DNA of 64,000 nt from Orobanche coerulescens (lineage: Eukaryota > Streptophyta > Magnoliopsida > Lamiales > Orobanchaceae). The notes below the pieces were generated by a model. That model had not been told where the DNA came from and made no database searches. It saw only the letters and a program-made list of their open reading frames with translations. Of the stretch, positions 10,852-22,179 are shown piece by piece. The translations under genes were made by a program, and so were the position numbers. The DNA is taken from positions 14,315,501-14,379,500 of the forward strand of contig CM065815.1 of NCBI GenBank assembly GCA_033398695.1. Direction: 5' to 3'. Each line of letters opens with the position of its first letter. Position 1 is the first letter of the stretch.

Positions 10852-12186
10852 TGTTTAGTATATTTTGAGTAATATTTTTATTAGTATTTTATGTATATAA
10901 TTGTGTGTTTTGTGTGATAATTTATTCGTTTTACCATATATTTATATTATTTCATTTTCTTAGAATTTTCTATAATTTTATGTCATTTTTGGATAATTAA
11001 TTGGAATTAAATTATATCTGCAGGTTAACCAACCGGTACAAGACAGATCAATTGGTTCAAGGGCGATATTTTTACAAAACTCAAATATAGTCACGACTGG
11101 TCTCACTTTATTCGTCTCGTCGAGACGATCGTTTTAAAAAAAAAATTCATCCAAATCCGAGTTCGTATGAAGAAGTTATGACCGTTCGAAGGACAATTAA
11201 ATAGACGGACCATATTGTGCCACGTGTCAACACCTGATTGGACCGGAATTTCAACTCTGTGCTGATATCATCCATGACATCACCACTCATGGCAGCCGTG
11301 TATTATTGTTGGGGGTGAAATTTTTAATTGTAAAAATGATTATTTTATTGATTTTGAAGTAGTATAAATAGGGGATGATTGTGTAGTGTTTGGAGAGGAA
11401 AAAAAAAGGAGAAAAAATAGAGAGATATTATTGTAAGGGAGAGAAAAAAAATATTGTGTAATAAAATTATATTTGTGTAATAATATTATGGAATATTTAT
11501 TTATTTGTGTTGTTATTATGAGTGAGTAATTTTCTTTTACTGGGGTTATGATGAAACCATGTCTATATTATTATTAATATTTATATAATAATTCCAAATA
11601 AATATTTTTAACGATTATGATTTTCGCTTCAATATGGGAATATTATTTCATCAATTATATCACGTATTTTTGATAGTTATAAATTCCCCCTTGCTTTGTG
11701 ATTATTGATATTAGTTAATTTCTTTGATTATTTGTTTTCCATTAAATTGGATACATATAATGCTTAGAAATTACATTTTTTAAGCGAAGGAAAATCTATA
11801 TTTGAATTATAATTTTGTACTTATTGTCAAATCTATAGGGAAATAGTGAGATTGATTTCAGAATCTATTCCCTGAATTTCTTGGAATTAAAATATAAAAT
11901 AAATAATAAATAGACATTGGTGGACTCTAAACCCTAGTAAATTATTTAAAATCAATTTATCTAAAATCTACTTAAAAATTACTGTTATTTAATGCAATTA
12001 TTATAACCATTCAAAAATAAATTATTTGGGACTAGGTTAGAATTTAATATAATTTGGTTCAAAACGATAGGAATCATTTGACTTCACTAGTATAGTCCTC
12101 CCTGTGGAATCGACCTTGCACCGCATATCTACATCGAACAAATCGTGCGCTTGCGAGTATAAGACTAAAGAATCAAACCAACAACA
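10852..12186 (+). repeat. 5' outer LTR of the Athila-type unit
   Basis: The 1335-bp repeat starts TGTTTAGTAT and ends ACCAACAACA with inverted TGTT/AACA ends. It contains the hairpin CGTCTCGTCGAGACG near 11115 and a TATA-like GTATAAATAGGG near 11363 ahead of a purine-rich transcribed leader. It pairs with 22180-23502. Confidence 0.85.
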
Positions 12187-13328
12187 AGTTTTTTTTTTTT
12201 TGGCCTTTATTTATATTTTTTTTTTTGGTTCAATACTCCAATGTACTTCACACCCTTTCACTTTCAACAAAAGCTCTTAATCTCCACAATACTCTTATGA
12301 ACATCGGCCCCTATTTGTCACACATCTAGTTCACAATTAAATCTTTGACTAAAGGGTGCAAATGGATGAGTCATCAACAAGAATGGATAATGGCTAAAGT
12401 AATGTGCTTGATCAAAGAAATAGGCTCAGGCTCAATGGGGCTTCTAAGGATAAAATATAATGGGTGGGAAAAATATAAGCCAACAAGGGTTAATCCTAAT
12501 TGCCTTTATCATCTTAATGCAAGAGTTTATGAATGTAGTCTCGAAATGTATAAATGAGCAAGTTCTAGAATGAACACAATATGTTTGACCACACAACAAA
12601 AAATATAGAGCGTATATATAAGGATTGCTCTAAGGCTCAAAACTCACAAAAAGGGTGTTGTGTACTGAATCCCATACACCTTCATCCAAATCCATTATCA
12701 AAACCAGTGAAATATCCCAAAAATGATTTTTTCACTAACGTTTTCTCAAGAAAATGGTGCCGTGATTTTCAGCCCTTTTTTTTTATTTAATATTGCATAT
12801 ATATATATATATATATAGATATAGATATACACCTTCCCCCACACTTAATTATAAACAATATCCTTATTGTGTAAAAAGAACAATGGAGTAAGGGTTTAAA
12901 TAAGACTTCCCTGTTTATGAAAGACGACGCTTTGCTCAAGCCTTTTTTTTTTTTGGACCTGCAAGAAATAAGTGTGGCAAAACAACAAAAGAAAATATAT
13001 ACCCGGAAGTATAACACAAACAACCTAGATGCGCTTCAAGAGAGTCCGAAGAGTCGCCTTACGCTGCCATCAATGCTTTTATTAAAAACAAACAGAAAAA
13101 GTACAGTAATAGAAATAACAATACATAAATCGTGGATAGATGCGCGTCAAGAGATCGAAAAGAAAACTCCTTAAGCTGCCATCATTTTCACGATTTTTAC
13201 ACTCGCTAAAAAGTAAAAACAACAAGAGGGATGAAGTGGGATATCAGAGGGAAAGGAATGTATCAATTTTGCGTTTCCGCACAGTGAAATCTTCCATCCA
13301 AACAATATTAGCTAGAGTCGGGTGCAGT
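12187..13328 (-). other. Non-coding 3' segment of the inverted Athila interior
   Basis: No gene is seen. On the minus strand a polypurine-like AAGTGTGGGGGAAGG lies near 12825-12845, similar to the AAGTGTGGGGAATT before the plus-strand 3' LTR. A TA microsatellite lies at 12797-12818. Two related 60-bp segments around 13027-13080 and 13138-13190 share GATGCGC, TCAAGAGA and GCTGCCATCA. Confidence 0.45.
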
Positions 13329-13876
13329 TCAGAACAAATGCAATAAGTTTTTGTTCAGATCTTCTGGTGTTTTTGCAACTACTATTATTCTTTTATGACG
13401 CTCAGATATAATACCTTTTTCATAAGAGTTGTTGTTGAAAGATAGTAAAACATCGAAGTAACCATTGACATTTAGCTGACCTATTGGTTTCGTTTGAACA
13501 TTTAGTGGGCTCGTAACCACATGAAAAAGTTCCTCAAGAGTGCCAAAACCACGGAAGGGTGATAAAGGCATCGGCATTATTTATCATGTGAGTTATGCGG
13601 TCTTGCATATTCACACTCAACTCATCTCCAATAGTTGCTCCATGATTTTACTTTCACCGGAGGTTTGGAATGATTCCCAACACTCTTACTCCTTCCAGAT
13701 AGGCGAAGACGTCCCATTAATCCTAGACTTCCTCCTCCGTAAACTACATGAATGCATTTTTTTCCTAAGGTACGACCCAAGTTGTGGGTCGCTTGAAAGC
13801 AAGCCTCTTTCCCATGACAAGCTCCACCAAAAATGCGGATGGAGTTAAATCTTTTTGCGGAAGATGATGATTCCAT
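13329..13876 (-). pseudogene. LOG-like: Captured LONELY GUY (LOG) cytokinin-activation gene copy
   Basis: On the minus strand the ATG at 13876 opens MESSSSAKRFNSIRIFGGAC, followed by VVYGGGSLGLMG, then VLGIIP, NADAFITLP, GFGTLEELFHVV, KPIGQLNVNGYFDVLLSF and a TGA at 13329-13331. These are the ordered blocks of LOG, which releases active cytokinin bases from riboside monophosphates in the cytosol. The family motif PGGxGTxxE is damaged at the PGG and reading needs at least two frame changes (near 13705 and 13555), so as written it is broken. It has no introns, although plant LOG genes usually have several, which points to capture from a processed transcript. It sits inside the Athila interior, in the same orientation as gag-pol. 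The ~180 codons are slightly short for LOG. Confidence 0.8.
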
Positions 13877-13960
13877 TTTTTTTTTGAAAAGAAAATTACT
13901 TAGAGAGATAATGAAAAGAATACAAGTTTGAGGGATGCGTAAAAGAAACAACCGCAATGT

Positions 13961-13970
13961 TTATTTATAG
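13961..13970 (-). promoter_or_regulatory. TATA-like box upstream of captured LOG copy
   Basis: The minus strand reads CTATAAATAA, about 85 nt before the LOG start codon, followed by a pyrimidine-rich leader (TTCATTATCTCTCTAAG). Spacing and context fit a plant core promoter, so the copy could have its own transcription start. This is inferred from sequence only. Confidence 0.4.
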
Positions 13971-14188
13971 ATGCAAAATAAAGTAAAAAGATTTATCAAA
14001 TCTGTGACGCGTTAATTGCGCTTCAACTACTCAATAGAATAATGAATGCATTTATTGCGTATCACGTTTTTATTCGGAAAATCTAAAAAAACTACAAAAA
14101 ATAAAGATACTCACGTGTATGTACAGTAGTTGTGATTGTGGCTCACATCTTCCTCTGATTTTACGTTCAGAAACGGCTTAAACGCCTT

Positions 14189-14577
14189 CTATGAGTCTGG
14201 GAGAAGCTTCCCATCCAATTTTCTTACAAATTGGCAAACAGGGTCTTTTAACGTCAGATTCCCAAGACGTTGTTCATATTCTGGTTTGAATTTATTCCAC
14301 AAACATCGAATCCTGTAATGTACGAGTCCACTAGGATGCGTGTCAAGAGAAATTTCGATATCATCTAAATTCTCCTTATTCAGACCATCCTTGATGAACT
14401 GAATTTTATCTTCTCTGTTTGTGGAAGGAATTCCTAAAGATCGACATCTTGAATCACAGTTCCACCTAGCACATTTGTAGCAAACGGCGATTTTCTTTGC
14501 TCGTCGTTTCTTGGCATATGAACTTTTTCCAAGCCCTGGTAAAAATCTAGTTGGTGTTTCCGTGAACTCACCCGCTA
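14189..14577 (-). CDS. Unidentified ORF in the place of Athila integrase
   Basis: From the junction after RNase H, the minus strand encodes about 129 residues in a clean frame ending in a stop at 14189. Features are a basic stretch [12 protein letters not shown], a cysteine cluster CYKC then CDSRC, and a C-terminal part with [13 protein letters not shown]. It does not look like integrase (no HHCC, no DDE) or LOG, and I do not recognise it. The frame differs from the RNase H frame, and the sequence changes character at about 14570-14580. It may be a second captured host fragment or an Athila-specific extra ORF. Confidence 0.5.
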
Positions 14578-15336
14578 TTACCAGTAACAAGGTAATTGAC
14601 AATGTCTGCATACCAAGGTATTTGAGAAACAGACATGAGTTGTTCATCAGGGAAAGTTTCATTAATGGGAGGTTCTTTATCAGTAAAATTCACGATTAGC
14701 CTAGACAAATGATCAGCAACAACATTTTCAACACCTTTTTTATCTCGAATTTCTAAGTCAAACTCTTGTAACAATAGAATCCAACGGATCAAGCGAGGTT
14801 TAGCATCTTTCTTAGAAAGAAGATATTTTAATGCAGCATGATCGGAGTAAATTATGACTTTTGAACCAATCAAGTAAGGTCGAAATTTGTCTAAAGCAAA
14901 AAAGATCGCAAGCAATTCTTTTCGTTGTAGAATAATTTAATTGGGCATCATTTAGAGTTCTACTTGCATAATATATTACGATTGGCAATTTATTTTCTCT
15001 TTGACCCAATACTACACCGACGGCATAGTCGGATGCATCGCACATTATTTCAAAAGGAAGATTCCATTTTGGAGATTTGATGATAGGTGCAGAGCTCAAC
15101 ATAGATTTGAGTGTCTTAAAAGCTTTTAGACAATGATCATCAAATACGAAAGGTGTGTCTTTTGAAAGTAAATTACATAATGGCCTTGAGATTTTACTAA
15201 AATCGTTGATGAATCGACGGTAAAAACCAGCATGGCCTAAGAATGACCGAATTTCTTTAATCGTTCGTGGGGGTGGAAGACTGGATATTAAATCAACTTT
15301 AGATTTGTCCACCTCAATTCCTTTTTCAGAAATCAC
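14568..15336 (-). pseudogene. Athila RNase H domain
   Basis: Minus-strand blocks in order: [51 protein letters not shown], then after a frameshift near 14925 [28 protein letters not shown] and VVADHLSRL. The last recognisable pol motif is [14 protein letters not shown], where Athila normally runs on to integrase; here the sequence changes instead. Confidence 0.8.
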
Positions 15337-15341
15337 ATGTC

Positions 15342-16080
15342 CTAAGACAATTCCTTTTTAACCATAAAATGACATTTTTCCCAGTTTAGGACAAGATTCT
15401 TCTCCTTACACCTAACCAACACTTGGGTTAAGTGGTGTAAACATTCATCAAAGCTAGATCCGAATACAGAAAAATCATCCATAAAAATTTTCAAAAAACG
15501 CTCAACCATGTCAGAGAAAATGCTCATCATACACCGCTGAAAAGTAGCAGGTGCATTACACAGACCAAATGGCATTCGTCGGTAAGCAAAAGTACCGAAA
15601 GGACAGGTAAAAGTGGTTTTTTCTTGATCTTCAGGAGCAATGGGAATTTGGTTATAGCCGGAATATCCATCAAGAAAACAATAATAGGCATGGCCGGCTA
15701 ACCTTTCTAGCATTTGATCAATAAAAGGAAGTGGAAAGTGATCTTTTCTTGTAACAGAGTTCAATTTTCTGTAATCAATACAGACTCTCCATCCAGTTTG
15801 AATTCTGGTTGGAACAAGTTCATTTTCTTCATTTGTGATTACAGTTATGCCAGATTTCTTTGGAACCATATGAACAGGACTGACCCAAGAGCTATCAGAA
15901 ATAGGGTAGATGATCCATACATCTAAGAGTTTGATTATTTCAGCTCTTACAACTTCTTTCAAATTAGGATTTAGTCTTCTTTGAAATTCTCGGGAAGTTT
16001 TCGCATTTTCTTCAAGGTGAATTCGATGCATGCATATAGAAGGATTAATACCTTTAATATCGGAGATGGTCCTATTGCTT
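15342..16080 (-). pseudogene. Athila reverse transcriptase domain
   Basis: A long minus-strand frame holds MHRIHLEENAKTSREFQRRL, WRVCIDYRKLNSVTRKDHFP, CFLDGYSGYNQI, CPFGTFAYRRMPFGLCNAPA and the catalytic box FMDDFSVFG (the MDD form of YxDD seen in Athila). It ends near NWEKCHFMV with a frameshift into the next domain. The conserved wording is that of plant Athila elements. Confidence 0.85.
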
Positions 16081-16139
16081 CTTTATGTTCTTTAAGAACA
16101 TTGATTAACTTATCTTCTCGTTCTTCATCTAAATCGATG

Positions 16140-16508
16140 CTATGATGACGAGTGGGGTTTCGATGGCCCTAAAAATGCATATTTTAGAGATTCGGGTAAT
16201 GGATTGAGCTCTATCTTTGAATCCTCAATAGTTACTTCATTATTCATTTGGCTCTCAAGTGGTTCGGTTTTAGCTTTCCATTTATCATTATCCAATAATG
16301 GTGTAGACTCTAGTAAAGAATTTACTTCATTAATTGAATTGTCGATGTCAAAATCGAGCCAAAATGAGCAAGACAAACTTTCAAAAAGATCATCATCATC
16401 CATTTTTGGAAAGAAATAAGGACCCATACTCTCTATCATATTTACCTCACAGACATCATCAAGATCATCATGTTGTTGAGAAATGTTAAACATATTTAGT
16501 TCAATCAT
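16140..16508 (-). pseudogene. Athila protease-RT linker region
   Basis: An acidic 122-residue minus-strand frame is rich in Asp/Glu and ends near IELNPLPESLKYAFLGP. This is the segment that lies between protease and RT in Athila polyproteins. No catalytic motif is expected here. Confidence 0.6.
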
Positions 16509-16599
16509 ATTTCCAAAAGAAAATTTTATGATGTCATTTCTACGATTAATTAATGCATTTGAAGTAGCTAAAAATGGCCTTCCTAAAATAACAGGATTT

Positions 16600-16880
16600 G
16601 ATCTTTGGTATTCTCAACGAGTTCGGTGTCTATGACTATAAAATCAACAGAAAGTAGAATTTATCTACTTGAATCGAACATCCTCTACGATTCCTCGAGG
16701 TATTTTTATAGATCTATCGGCTAGTTGAAGTATCACGGATGTTGATTTTAGCTCCCTAATCCAAGTTGTGTATAAACAGAATATGGTAATAAATTCACAC
16801 TGGCTCCTAAATCAAGCAAGGCTCGTTTAATGATGTGATCTCCAATGACACAAGATATTGTAGGACTACCGGGATCTTTA
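16600..16880 (-). pseudogene. Athila aspartic protease relic
   Basis: The minus strand reads LLDLGASVNLLPYSVYTQLG, the Athila protease active-site block (DLGAS in place of DTGAS), followed by a stop and then ADRSIKIPRGIVEDV in another frame. The domain is present but broken. Confidence 0.7.
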
Positions 16881-17288
16881 TACTTAACGGAGTTTTATTT
16901 TGGATTATTGAGCTAACATGTTCACTAAAAATGCCTTTCTTGGAACATTTGTTCTTCTTTTTACAAGGCAAAGATCTTTCAAGAACTTAGAATAAGCGAG
17001 GCACTTGTTTAATAGCATCAAGGAATGGAATATTTATTCGAACTTGTTTAAATATTTCCATTATATCTTTGTATTGCACACTTTTATCTTTTGGAATAAG
17101 TCTTTCAGAAATGGAGCTTTTGGAACGTAAGGCTTTTCTTTTTCCTTAGAATCTTTTGGTTTTGAAACTTGTGGTTCATTTGATTTTTCTTAGGATCATA
17201 TTCGGGCTTTTGTATTTCTTTTCCACTTCTAAGGGTAGTTATGGGTGAACCTGCGTTAGAAGAGTTTACTTCATATTGTCCTTTAGGA

Positions 17289-18560
17289 TTAGGGATGGGT
17301 GACTCGGAAATTTTCCCTTTTCTCTTTCAATAAAGGCTGCAAGTTGACCAATTTGTGTTTCAAGCTTAGAAATAGCCTGTGAGTTTGGTATGCGACTTCT
17401 GAGTTGATTGGAACATTTGTTGAGTAGATTGCATGAATTGTTGCAACGTATCTTCCAAAGATGGTTTCTTTGGCACTATAGAAGGATCGATAAGTATTTG
17501 GAGGATATTGATTAGGACGGACATTTTGTTGATTTGGCATATTCATTTGATGTCCTCCTTGATTCATTGGAGGCATATTTTGCTTCGGGAAAAATTTGGA
17601 TGATTCCTCCAATTTGGATTATAAGTTGGAGCAAATGGGTGTCAGAAGATTTTCCATATGAATGTAACACATTGACTTCTTCATTAAAAATTTCTTGATT
17701 TTGTGGACCGGAGGGACAAGATTGAGATGAATGAAATGATTCCGCACATGAAATGCAAAATTCATTTTTGAGTTTGACGAGGATGGATTGCTTCAAGACT
17801 AACGCATCCACTTTTCGTACTAAATCATCTATAGTAGATTTTATTTCAACATCTTGTTTAACCTCGTAAATTCCACCTTTTTGGGGTCGTATGCATCGAT
17901 TTGGCTCTAGAGTCGAGTGAATTCCATTGTTGTGAATTAATTGACATATTTTCAAGTGCATTCCAAGCTTCGTCTCAATAAGGTGAAGAAATTTTCCACC
18001 ATGCATTGATTGGATTAATTGGCGATTGTTTGGAGTTAAACCGTCATAAAAATATTTTACCAAACGCCATATTTCAAAACCATGATGGGGACACTTAAGG
18101 ATTAAATCATTAAATCTTTCCCAACACTCGTAAAATTCTTCATTTTCTTTTTGGAAAAATTCGGATATTTCTCTTCTAAGACTATCGTTTTGGACATTGG
18201 AAAAATTTTGCGAAATTTATTCACTAGTTGGTCCCAACTAGTAATTGTTCTTGCTTGAAGAGAATTTAGCAATTTTGCTTTATCTTTGAGAGAAAATGGA
18301 AATAATCTAAGTTTGATGATTCATCGGAGAAATTTTGGAATCGGAAAGTAGAACAAATATCGAAATTCCTTGACATGCATATACGGATCTTCTCTTTCCA
18401 AACCGTGAAAAGATGGAAGAAGTTGAATTATTGATGGTTTAAGTTCGAAATGAGTTGCATTAGTCGTAGGCAACACTATGCAAGAGGGAGAATTAGCACT
18501 CACCGGAGAAAAATATTCTATTAAAGTTTTTCTTTTGCAACTTGATTATTCCGATTTTCG
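17289..18560 (-). pseudogene. Athila gag relic
   Basis: Minus-strand frames read FELKPSIIQLLPSFHGLERE (capsid start), then VKYFYDGLTPNNRQLIQSM, then VRKVDALVLKQSI with CISCAESFHSSQSC, a zinc-knuckle-like Cys/His cluster, then an Asn/Gln/Pro-rich tail (MNQGGHQMNMPNQQNVRPNQ). The order matches Athila gag. It is split by several frameshifts and stops. Confidence 0.7.
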
Positions 18561-20300
18561 ATTTCGTCCATTTTTGGTATCGGTTTCGTTTGTTGAACTT
18601 CAATTTTAGTTAAGGACAATTTTCTTCTCGTTAATCGACCTTTATTATTTCGTTGCCAAACTTGCATTCACCGATATTATAATTTTTTTTAACTTTGCAT
18701 ACAAACCAAATTATGATAGTCGATCGAACTTCCAGATCGTTGGAGCGTCTGGCAGTCGCACTTAAAATCCAACTTTCTTCGGCATGTACAACAGAGGCCT
18801 TTTTGCCAAAATTCAATCGATTTTCAAAATCAGTTTGTACGAGATTGATATTTAGCTTTTCTCTATTCGAATCGAACAAAGTAGTGAGTGAAAAATATCA
18901 ATCCCTTGTTGAATCTTTTAAAGGATTTTATTGTTTAATTAATTTTTTTTTGAGTTGTTATATTTTTATTATTATTAATAATAATGATAATTATTATAAT
19001 TATTACTAAAATTATAGGATGTAATAGATTGCAAAGGAATAAATTTACTAATTGATCTACGGAAGCAATATCTATTGATAAACTAAATTATACGACGAGA
19101 AATATTACAACTAAACTAAATGTCTAAGAATAATGTAAGTAGAAAATAACAACTAAAAACACAATCTAAATTTACCACTAGAAGATTCTATTAGAACTAA
19201 AGACAAGATATAAAAATTAAAAAAAAAAAAATTCTGATTTTTTTTTGTATTATTTTATATTTATTTTATATTTTTATATTTATTATAATTTTATTATATT
19301 TTTAGACTAATAATATTGAGCTAATATATATATATATATATCAAGATATATTATTTATTTTTTATAAAAAAATCAGATTTTTAAAACAGTTTTTATGCAA
19401 ACAATTTTTAAAACAATTTTTATAAAAGTTTTTATAAAAGGTAAAAGCTTTTACCTTTTAAAAAAGGTAATTAAAAATTAAAATTACAAACTTTTATTTT
19501 ATGCAAACAATAGAAATAGTTTTTTTTTTTTTATAAATTATCGTTTCTGTTTTTTTTTTTTTAAATTTTCAGGCTTTTAATTTTTTTAGTATTTTCCTTT
19601 TTATTAAAATATTGTAATTTATTTTAAAAAAATAAATTCTGTTTTTATTAAAAAAATTCAAAGTTCAGAAAGTTTATTTTATTATATATATTCCAGATTG
19701 TTTAAATTATTAATTCTTAATTGATTTTTTTAGATTTTTATGAAAATTAAATTTTTAATAAAACTAGCGAGTTTTACTTTTAAAAATAAAATAAAATAAT
19801 TCAGATTTTTATTTATTACGGAAAATAATATTCCAGATTATTTTTATTTTATTTTTATTATTTTTATTTTTTATTTTTTTCGAATTTAAATTAAAATTTT
19901 TGATTTTTATAATATTAATATACCAAAATTACAAAAATATTACCTTAAAATCTGAAACTTTTTGTATTTTCCAGATCTCTTTTTTTTTTTAAATAAAAAT
20001 AAATAAGTTCTGAATTTTTAAAGTTTTTGATTTTTCTTATATTTTTATATATTTTTGGACTTTTTAATTTTTTTATTATTTTATTATTATTTTTACGAAA
20101 ATGAACAGTAGATTTTATTATTATTACTTATATTTATTATTAAAAGTTTTTAAAGTTTTTGATTTTTCTTTATGAATAAAATAAATTCTACAACTAATGA
20201 GATATTAAAAAAGGCAGATAATAATAAAGAAAAGCGATAAAATAAATAACAAGTAGAAGAATTCAACTAACTTGGTGACGGTCTTCTTATACTTCGTTTG
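18561..20300 (-). other. AT-rich leader between primer site and gag of inverted Athila interior
   Basis: No gene is seen. About 1.3 kb (18.9-20.2 kb) is nearly all A/T with long T-runs and TTTTATTTTTATT-type low-complexity repeats. Some short inverted repeats occur (for example AAAAGGTAAAAGCTTTTACC near 19435). Confidence 0.6.
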
Positions 20301-20324
20301 CGCCTCTAAACGGCGCCAAAAACT
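20301..20324 (-). promoter_or_regulatory. Primer-binding site of inverted Athila interior
   Basis: Read on the minus strand, the LTR end ACCAACAACA is followed by AGTTTTTGGCGCCGTTTAGA. The TGGCGCCGTT core is the primer site style of Athila/Tat Gypsy elements. It confirms that the interior is oriented leftward, opposite to the outer LTRs. Confidence 0.7.
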
Positions 20325-21377
20325 TGTTGTTGGTTTGATTCTTTAGTCTTATCTTTCATGGCCTTGCGATTTGTTCGATGTAGATATGTAGTGCAAGGTC
20401 GATTCCACGGGGAGGACTATCTTAGTGAAGTCAAATGATTCCTATCGTTTTGAACCAAATTATATTAAATTCTAACCTAGTCCCAAATAATTTATTTTTG
20501 AATGGTTATAATAATTGGATTAAATAACAAATTTTTAGTAGATTTTAGATAAATTGATTTTAAATAATTTACTAGGGTTTAGAGTCCACCAATGTCTATT
20601 TATTATTTATTTTATATTTTAATTCCAAGAAATTCGGGAATAGATTAAATCAATCTCACTATTTCCTATAGATTTGACAATAAGTACAAAATAATAATTC
20701 AAATATAGATTTTCCTTCGCTTAAAAATGTAATTTCTAAGCATTATATGTATCCAATTTAATGGAAAACAAATAATCAAAGAAATTAACTAATATCAATA
20801 ATCACAAAGCAAGGGGAATTTATAACTATCAAAAATACGTGATATAATTGATGAAATAATATTCCCATATTGAAGCGAAAATCATAATCGTTAAAAATAT
20901 TTATTTGGAATTATTATATAAATATTAATAATAATATAGACATGGTTTCATCATAACTTGAAAAGAAAATTACTCACTCATAATAACAACACAAATAAAT
21001 AAATATTCCATAATATTATTACACAAATATAATTTTATTACACAATATTTTTTTTCTCTCCCTTACAATAATATCTCTCTATTTTTTCTCCTTTTTTTTT
21101 CCTCTCCAAACACTACACAATCATCCCCTATTTATACTACTTCAAAATCAATAAAATAATCATTTTTACAATTAAAAATTCCACCCCCAACAATAATACA
21201 CGGCTGCCATGAGTGCTGATGTCATGGATGACATCAGCACAGAGTTGAAATTCCGGTCCAATCAGGTGTTGACACGTGGCACAATATGGTCCGTCTATTT
21301 AATTGTCCTTCGAACGGTCATAACTTCTTCATACGAACTCGGATTTTGATGAATTTTTTTTTTAAAACGATCGTCTC
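20325..21377 (-). repeat. Third Athila LTR copy, inverted and truncated
   Basis: The segment is the reverse complement of the last ~1050 bp of the outer LTRs, from TGTTGTTGGTTTGATTC on the plus strand up to AAAACGATCGTCTC. There it breaks off in the middle of the LTR hairpin CGTCTCGTCGAGACG. The ~270 bp that would carry the TGTTTAG end are missing. Confidence 0.8.
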
Positions 21378-22179
21378 ACATTTACGAGAATCGAATAGTG
21401 AAAATCATACCGTTTAAAAAAAAAAATATATATATATACGGACCAAAAGATTCAATACGACCAAAAAAAAACGGCCTAAATAAAAAAAAAAAAAAAAAAA
21501 CGGGAGGTCAAGTGCGAAAATCATCACTATATATACATAAAATAGCACTTGAACTATCCTTTAAGTGATACATAAATCCTTCCAGAAGATCCATTGCATA
21601 CTTTTCCTTACACAAGAGTATGACCTTACCAGATGAATATTCAAATACCATGTACAGAATAACTTGGGGATGATGGGTTGAGAGTTTTCATTACAGAAGG
21701 GGGGGTGTTGATTGTTATTTGTAGGATTTGTTATGCATCTAAATTCACAATTGATCTTGGCTAGCAAACCTCATAATTTTCCCTTTATCCTACCCATTCC
21801 CAAAGCCACGTTACAACCAAATGAAAGACCTTTTGATTTATGCATGAGTTTATTTTTAAGTAGTGGAGATTTGATTTTTGACCAAGCATATGGTAATGAC
21901 ACATTATGCTTTGATATGAGTGAACTCTTCTCGAATATCCCGTATATACACTTGAGTGAAGAGTGATATCCACTGTGAGGGTATTGAATCTTTTGGCATT
22001 CGATTCTCAATGAAGTTGTTAGAATTTGGTGCGGCATCCTATTTTTCTCTGATCTCACTTGGGTCATGATCACTTGTTCTCTCTTGATATTGGTTTTGTC
22101 ATGATTTTTTCAGCATATGAGTATTATAACTCGGGTATAAGATTTGCCAGGGACGTGCAAAAGATAAGTGTGGGGAATT
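21378..22179 (+). other. 3' internal end of the outer Athila unit with polypurine tract
   Basis: The segment has A-runs and a TA tract (21420-21500), then sequence of mixed composition with an 84-codon plus-strand frame (21712-21966) that I do not recognise. It ends in AAGTGTGGGGAATT just before the 3' LTR, the expected polypurine tract for a plus-oriented element. Confidence 0.5.

Noticed and set aside
14136..14318. Plus-strand ORF of 60 codons
   Set aside because: It is the shadow of the minus-strand unidentified ORF at 14189-14577.
21712..21966. Possible env-like ORF in the Athila 3' region (84 codons)
   Set aside because: No signal peptide or clear membrane segment, no similarity I recognise, and its position and length fit chance in a non-coding 3' interior.
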